From positions 19,231,260 through 19,295,259 of the forward strand of contig OZ020313.1 in assembly GCA_963971305.1 (NCBI GenBank): DNA of 64,000 nucleotides. The letters are read 5' to 3'. Made by a program: the position numbers and the translations under genes. Positions 59,010 through 64,000 of this stretch are shown in pieces. How positions within the stretch are numbered: position 1 is the stretch's first letter; the number at the start of each line of letters is the position of its first letter. The notes below the pieces were generated by a model. The model saw only the letters and a program-made list of their open reading frames with translations. It did no database searches and was not told the origin of the DNA. This DNA comes from Arcuatula senhousia. Its lineage: Eukaryota; Mollusca; Bivalvia; Mytilida; Mytilidae.

Positions 59010-59309
59010 GCTCAGTATTACTAGAAACACCGAAACAAGAAATAGGATTCGTTGGGGACACAATCATACTGGGATGCGACTTGCACCCGACTGTACAGTG
59101 GGTCAAAATGGACCAAGAGCTTATTTATACCATTGGAAGCCATGTTAATAATGATATCCCAGACCACTGGCGGTTTCAAGTTGAATACGAGCTTGGGAAG
59201 TTTAATTTGAAAATCGAAAACATAACAATTTCGGACGAAGGGGTTTATCGATGTGATGGAGTGTTGGAATCGAAAGCCAGATCACAAATTGTAATTTTAG
59301 TTGTTTTAG
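59010..59309 (+). CDS. Immunoglobulin-domain exon
   Basis: Acceptor gctatttaattag|GC and donor GTTTTAG|GTGAGC, symmetric phase 1-1. The frame stays open past the donor to 59407, which is intronic. About 100 residues, one full V-type domain. Confidence 0.85.
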
Positions 59310-60983
59310 GTGAGCATAATTTACATTTGCAACATGAATGTGTAGTGGGAGCAATAAGATTGAAAAAAATTCTTTTTATACCAACAGCACCAATACATCT
59401 ACGATGATGTTATATGTATGTTTCTGGGGCTTTTTAGGGGGGAGGCGGCTAAGAATAATATAATATATTTTATTATCATATCACACAAAATATTTTATAA
59501 TTACTACCTCTAAATTGATTCAAAAGTGAGATTTAAGGAAAGTGCTAGTAGAACATGGCACAAGCTATCTTTGTTTTTGCCACAGTGGCCCTCGATTTCG
59601 GTGAAACGTGGTTTACAATACTATTTTGAATGGTTTCACGGACTTTTAAGATTGGTTTGGTCACCTGTATATGCAATAAGTATTTTTTTTTGCTATACTC
59701 AAGTATTTTCCTAATTTTAAATTTGTTATTTTCCTTTAATGTAACAAAACCTCATACTTTTTTCCCAATAGTGCTTGCTAATGATATACTACATAAGAAT
59801 CGTTTTTGTCTGTTTTGTTTTTATTTATAGATAAAGATTCCAGATCATTAAATATCACAAAGACTGATGTTTATCAAGGTACTATTCTTTGTTCACTTTT
59901 TTCACTTTTTATTATTGTGGTCAAATATCAATTCCGACTCTATTATACTGAATATATTTGCTTTTCTTTTGATATTTTGAACAATGCCATACATTTAGAC
60001 AGAAGCAAAGAGGCACCAATGGGGCATTCCAGTGTCAAAATTCCGAAAAGGCAAAGACTAAACCGAACAACACGAACAAGAACAGAACGAAGAAACACAA
60101 AACACAAAATCAACCGAGCGGAAATCAACAACGCGAACTCAAGACGTACATGTAACAAGAATAAACTAAGGTGCTCCGGAGGAGTAAGCAGGTCCTGTCT
60201 GCTATTGCACATATTGCGTGTTGCTACGACAAACCAACTTCTAGACTAAGTGCCAAAGAAGGAGCATTAGCCGCTATGATGATAAGGCTTTGTTTACAAA
60301 AATATCTGTTCGGAAATGTTCTTTTTATGATTTGTTGTGTTGTTCAATTAAAACTCTATCAAACATTTGTCTAGTTGTTATGCAACAATTACATTTACTC
60401 ATGAAATTGTATTCGCTAGTGTAGTGAACATTTTGCAATTCAACTGTTTTTTCGAATAGGTCATGCAGGTACTTTTAATATTTCTCCAAAATTAATACAA
60501 AGAGGAATTGTTATCTCATCAAAATATAAATGCTCCTTATACCTGTAAGAGCAAATTAAATATTGAATTAAGAAGCATTATCAGTTTATATACAAAATGT
60601 TGAAATACTCTTTAAGTGTTCACCATTGTAATGCTAAAAATCAATTTTTAGGCTTTAACCTTGATTCGGCAATGATTCTCTATGGATCTGTGATAGTGGC
60701 CGTATTTATAGCATCAATTTCAATCGCCTATTGTTTTAAGAAAATCAAGGTATGGAATGAACAAACCGTTCAAGATGAACCAGGTGAAGTACTTGAGGAT
60801 TTATGGATTGCAAACAATAGAAGCGAGGAGGGTGTAGAATTGGAGGCAGTTAATCCAACAAACACCAACACCGAGTTGTCCTTCCTTAGTGATAGAACAA
60901 CTAATCCGTACTGTGATCTTGTAGAAGCAATGCAACGCCCAAGCAATCCATATGAAAGTTTGGGGAATTGTTACAATAATTGA
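59010..60983 (+). CDS. Single-Ig-domain transmembrane receptor with ITAM-like tail (5' exon missing)
   Basis: Exons 59010-59309, 59831-59878 and 60652-60983 join in phase 1 throughout, as is typical for immunoglobulin-family genes. The first encodes a V-type Ig domain: VLLETPKQEIGFVGDTIIL, the first Cys in GCDLHPTVQWVK with its Trp, and ISDEGVYRCDG with the second Cys. A 16-residue stalk exon (DKDSRSLNITKTDVYQ) follows. The last exon starts GFNLDSA, then the membrane helix ILYGSVIVAVFIASISIAYC, a basic stop-transfer (FKKIKVW) and about 80 cytoplasmic residues. Near the end are NPYCDL and NPYESL: YxxL, ten residues, YxxL, the spacing of an immunoreceptor tyrosine activation motif. It may signal through SH2-domain kinases at the plasma membrane (inference). 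No signal peptide exon was identified upstream. Confidence 0.8.
59831..59878 (+). CDS. Juxtamembrane stalk exon
   Basis: Acceptor tttttatttatag|, donor ATCAAG|GTACTA, phase 1-1, 48 nt. One N-glycosylation site (NIT). Confidence 0.65.
59985..60245 (-). repeat. Retroelement 3' UTR fragment in the Ig receptor intron
   Basis: Minus-strand match to the 3' tail family: agaagcaaagaggcaccaat at its end, gtgctccggaggagtaagca and ggtcctgtctgctattgc at its start. Confidence 0.7.
60652..60983 (+). CDS. Transmembrane and cytoplasmic exon with paired YxxL
   Basis: Acceptor atcaatttttag|GC, phase 1, stop TGA 60981-60983. The helix lacks charged residues, so it need not pair with an adaptor. The tail is acidic early (DEPGEVLEDLW, NRSEEGVELEAV), with tyrosines in YCDL and YESL. 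Confidence 0.85.
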
Positions 60984-61372
60984 TCTGCTTCTTTATTAAG
61001 TACATTGAAACAGTATAAACATGCAACCACATTGTACCCTAAATATGGAAATATTTGCAGGGTTATATTTTCGAATAAGGTAAATGTAACACTTCGATGT
61101 TTCTTCTTGTTATCTATATTCTTTATCTTAACAAGGAATTATTCGCAGTGGGTATATTTTCGCGGATATTTCGAGATCTCGAATTAAATGAACATGCCCT
61201 TTCCCAAAGAGACAATTTTTCACGTTTACATTATGAACTTTTATATATTTTGTTTTTGTTATATATATTTGTATATACGATATCAAGTGTGAATGTGTAA
61301 TTTTATTTCAAATTAACCCAGCTTTAGAGCCAAAATTGTATTGATTCGAGGTTCATGTAAATAACAATACAA

Positions 61373-61378
61373 AATAAA
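61373..61378 (+). promoter_or_regulatory. Candidate polyadenylation signal of the Ig receptor
   Basis: AATAAA 390 bases after the stop codon, with no better signal in between. Confidence 0.4.
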
Positions 61379-61494
61379 GGTGATACAAGAAGTAATATGA
61401 TGTTGTTGATAAGATCAGATCTAGATTAAATACGCAATGTTCCATGCACCTTATAACACGATAACCTTCCGTTAAATAATCAGGAGTTAAAAAC

Positions 61495-61840
61495 ACACGC
61501 AACTTGAACAGCAACAACAACGCGAACTCTATTTATAACGACAGTGAACACCAGAAGACTAAGTATTTCCTGTTTGTTGCAATACACCAGTTACGATGCT
61601 ATACAACCTATTCATCGCGTCAAATCCGGTAGAGGGAGACAAAACATAACCCAATGACAAACCAAGATCTGTACTAACCCGAGAATTTGAAATTCCATAT
61701 CTGTAAATGGACACATGATAACTTGCAAAGAAATTCTTATGTGAAGACAGCAATCGAAGAGCTACATAACACTTTGTTATCAATGATTGTGTAAGGCGTA
61801 AATCACTGTTAAGGTACTCATGGTTACTGGACATCTACAT
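61495..61840 (-). pseudogene. Retroelement C-terminal tail, minus-strand copy
   Basis: The minus frame 61834-61559 reads LRLTQSLITKCYVALRLLSS, then YRYGISNSRVSTDLGLS, parallel to the copy at 48995-49198. It continues without the usual stop (SLGYVLSPSTGFDAMNRL), which is the 3' UTR read through. Confidence 0.65.
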
Positions 61841-62404
61841 ATGATAGAGAAAGTAATCAAATCAAGGACTGGTCAGTGAAAAGACAACATCAGTATAACG
61901 TTAGGAGATGTTAGATATTAATAAATTGTCATTGATGACTAGTTAAGCCTCTTTATTATAATCGTTTTTCTCTTACAAATATTTCTACAGGTGGATTCCA
62001 TTTTTATTTTAGTAACGTTAATGTTCCTAATGTCAATCGTAATTTTAGTGGGTTAAAATGAAACAATAGTTCATTATTTTCGTACAAAATCATAAACACT
62101 GGAATATTTCGTTGTACGTTGAAAAGGGTTCAGGAAATTCAATTAATATAATGAAAGCATATCAAAGTGGGTCAACAAAGTTTATCAATGCGATGGAATA
62201 GCAAGTCAAATAAAAAAATTGTCGTATTTGTTAAGTAAGTCTATATTATTGCATGAATGTGTTTTTTGAAATTTTCTTTCTGGGATCAGCCACTAGTAAA
62301 AAAATATAACCTTCCGATCGATTAACCGGTTAACTGGGAGATACTGTACATGTAACTAAAATAGTCAAGGTGTCGAGTGAGATTGTTACTAAGCCTTCTG
62401 GTTA

Positions 62405-62645
62405 GTGGAAGTTAAAAAATGAACAATTCGCATCAAGCTTTGTTTACTCTTTCGGAGTACCTGGGTTCACTCTTGTTACAACTTGAGTCCACATTGTTGA
62501 TTTCTGTTTGGTTTATTTTGTGTTTTTTATGTTTTGTATTTCCTCGTGCTGTTCTCGTGCGTATACCGGTTTTGTCGTTGCCTTTTTTGACTTTTGCCAC
62601 TAGAATGCCCCCATTGGTGCCTCTTTGCTTCTGTGATTTGGCAAT
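62405..62645 (+). repeat. Retroelement 3' UTR fragment
   Basis: ttactctttcggagtacctg, ggttcactcttgttaca, ttttatgttttgtatttcct and cccattggtgcctctttgct match the family. The coding tail is absent. Confidence 0.7.
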
Positions 62646-63870
62646 CGCCGAATAGTTTGAATAGAGGAAAAAGCTAAATGCGTATCAATAAGATTTATAA
62701 AAATGTTATTTTTAACACGCAATGGAAAGACGCAAAGGAGTACTGATGGGACAAATAAATATTGCAAGCTCAAAAAGGCAATGGTCAACAACTTTAAAAG
62801 ACACACATGGACATTACGATGATAAAAAAGAGCAGACAACGAAAAACAAAACAGTTTTAAGAAACCAAAAAAGCTCGATAAACTGCAATTTTTCAATTCA
62901 TTCAATCTTAAATGTTTTATTATTATATATCAGTGATCGTTTGTATATATAATTTTGTCCAAACTAATTCCATGGCTTGGAGTGGTTATCGGTAATTATC
63001 CGTTTCAATCAAATTTCTTTGTGATACCGATAATTAATTAAGTCCATGTAATTGAGTTTTAAATGTACAATGCAAAAGTGACAAAACGACAAGTTTTCTC
63101 TTAATTTTAACAATTAATCGATTATTGAAATTTGTAACCGGTTGTGATCTTTCCGACAGAATACCGGTTAACCGGTAAATCGTTGCCATCCCTACTTTTG
63201 ACTATAGTGGGTGAATTTCACGGAAAGTGAATCGTTGTACACTTGATAGGCCAACATTTCCCCCCTTCCCGCTTTACTTCCATACTTTTCCAAAGGTCTA
63301 AAAAATATTGTTCCATAGTTTTGCGTCCTACACATTTCATGCTTACTTTATCATTTTGATCATGTTCCTCGTCTAAATATGATCTATATTGTGTAACAAA
63401 GGAGTAAACTACCAACCCAGTTGTTTGTATTAAAGATATTTAATTCATAAATTTAATTAGTAGTTCTATCTTAAAGCAAGATTTATATTTAATTCGTTTG
63501 AACATTAAGGAATTTGTAACAATAATTGACAAAATTGTTCATTATGTACATAGCATGAGAAGTAATTCTTTTTTTTTTAAATTGTACTGTGAATTTTATT
63601 TCTATATGTAGTTAAATGTATTGAATCAAGTGTATTTGTACAACATTTTACCAAGTTTAAGGTTAGTGAGACACCTGACCCAAAAATAATGTCGAGTTCA
63701 AAATGTTCATTTTTATAGACTGATATGTTTTTTTCACGCTTGATTTTTACAATATTTTAGCTTTAAATTATCCAAAATTACTATAGATTGTTAAGAAAAA
63801 TACATTTTCTCTAACAAGAATCTTTTTTTAATTTGTGATACGACGTATACAAAGAGTATCCAGCCAGTTG
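62646..63870. other. Stretch without a recognised gene
   Basis: AT-rich DNA. Short frames at 62600-62905 and 63218-63415 (minus) and 62722-62952 (plus) have no splice partners or motifs. Confidence 0.45.
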
Positions 63871-63874
63871 TATT

Positions 63875-64000
63875 AAAACAAGAGGCTCCCAAGAGCCTGA
63901 ATCGCTCACCTGAACTACACAGATACTTATATTTGTAGATATTATTGTGCTTAACCATATGCGATTTAAATTTATGAAATATCTTGGTTAGTTTTCAAGA
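63875..64000 (+). mobile_element. Start of another ~155-bp subrepeat element, cut by the window edge
   Basis: acaagaggctcccaagagcc and tgaatcgctcacctg match the 5' end of 7058-8515. The rest lies beyond the window. Confidence 0.7.

Noticed and set aside
60463..60471. Possible 9-nt microexon of the Ig receptor (acceptor gaatag, donor GCAG|GTACTT)
   Set aside because: Phase-compatible, but too short to support from sequence alone; the direct junction 59878/60652 is simpler.

Overview
The window is AT-rich animal DNA, almost certainly from a marine bivalve and most likely a mytilid mussel. The genes are split by GT-AG introns and are sparse. Most of the sequence is dispersed repeats, foldback elements, minisatellites and fragments of LINE-type retrotransposons. 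The species is inferred from the repeat families and protein types; no database search was run.

Four cellular genes can be rebuilt by joining exons whose splice phases agree. (1) 509-4627 (+): 3' part of an unrecognised gene, with a large exon encoding 24 copies of a 10-residue acidic repeat, then three small exons ending in a basic, Cys-Cys tail. (2) 25385-30131 (+): a two-exon, about 798-residue class B (secretin/Methuselah-like) seven-helix receptor with a signal peptide and a somatomedin B domain. (3) 49563-55848 (-): a six-exon SAM-dependent methyltransferase whose frame is broken by a TAG codon and whose 5' end is missing or broken, probably a pseudogene. (4) 59010-60983 (+): a receptor with one V-type immunoglobulin domain, one transmembrane helix and a cytoplasmic tail carrying two YxxL motifs ten residues apart, which is ITAM spacing. 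Its signal-peptide exon was not found.

Layout: 0-5 kb, repeat-protein gene with minisatellites in and after it. 5-9 kb, intergenic DNA with a long-TIR element (6432-6586) and an element of ~155-bp subrepeats (7058-8515). 9.4-18.2 kb, a ~1.2 kb segment present twice in direct orientation (9453-10668, 16816-18238) on either side of a 5'-truncated APE-type LINE (ORF1 and ORF2, minus strand). Each copy has its own transposon insertion where the other keeps the empty site. 18.8-22 kb, a cluster of foldback and TIR elements. 24.3-24.8 kb, a second LINE fragment. 25-30 kb, the receptor gene, with transposon remnants in its intron. 30-38.7 kb, gene-poor. 38.7-42.7 kb, two near-identical 1.57 kb units plus a third partial one; the full units end in an 84-nt hairpin. 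42833-47895, a 5.06 kb non-autonomous element with long TIRs, a 9-bp target duplication and two internal arrays in opposite orientation. 48.8-56 kb, the methyltransferase remnant among retroelement tails. 57.3-58.9 kb, nested repeats. 59-61.4 kb, the immunoglobulin receptor. 61.4-64 kb, retroelement tails and plain intergenic DNA.

The genes do not form a pathway. Genes 2 and 4 are cell-surface receptors and could sense external or immune cues. No tRNA, rRNA or CRISPR array was recognised.
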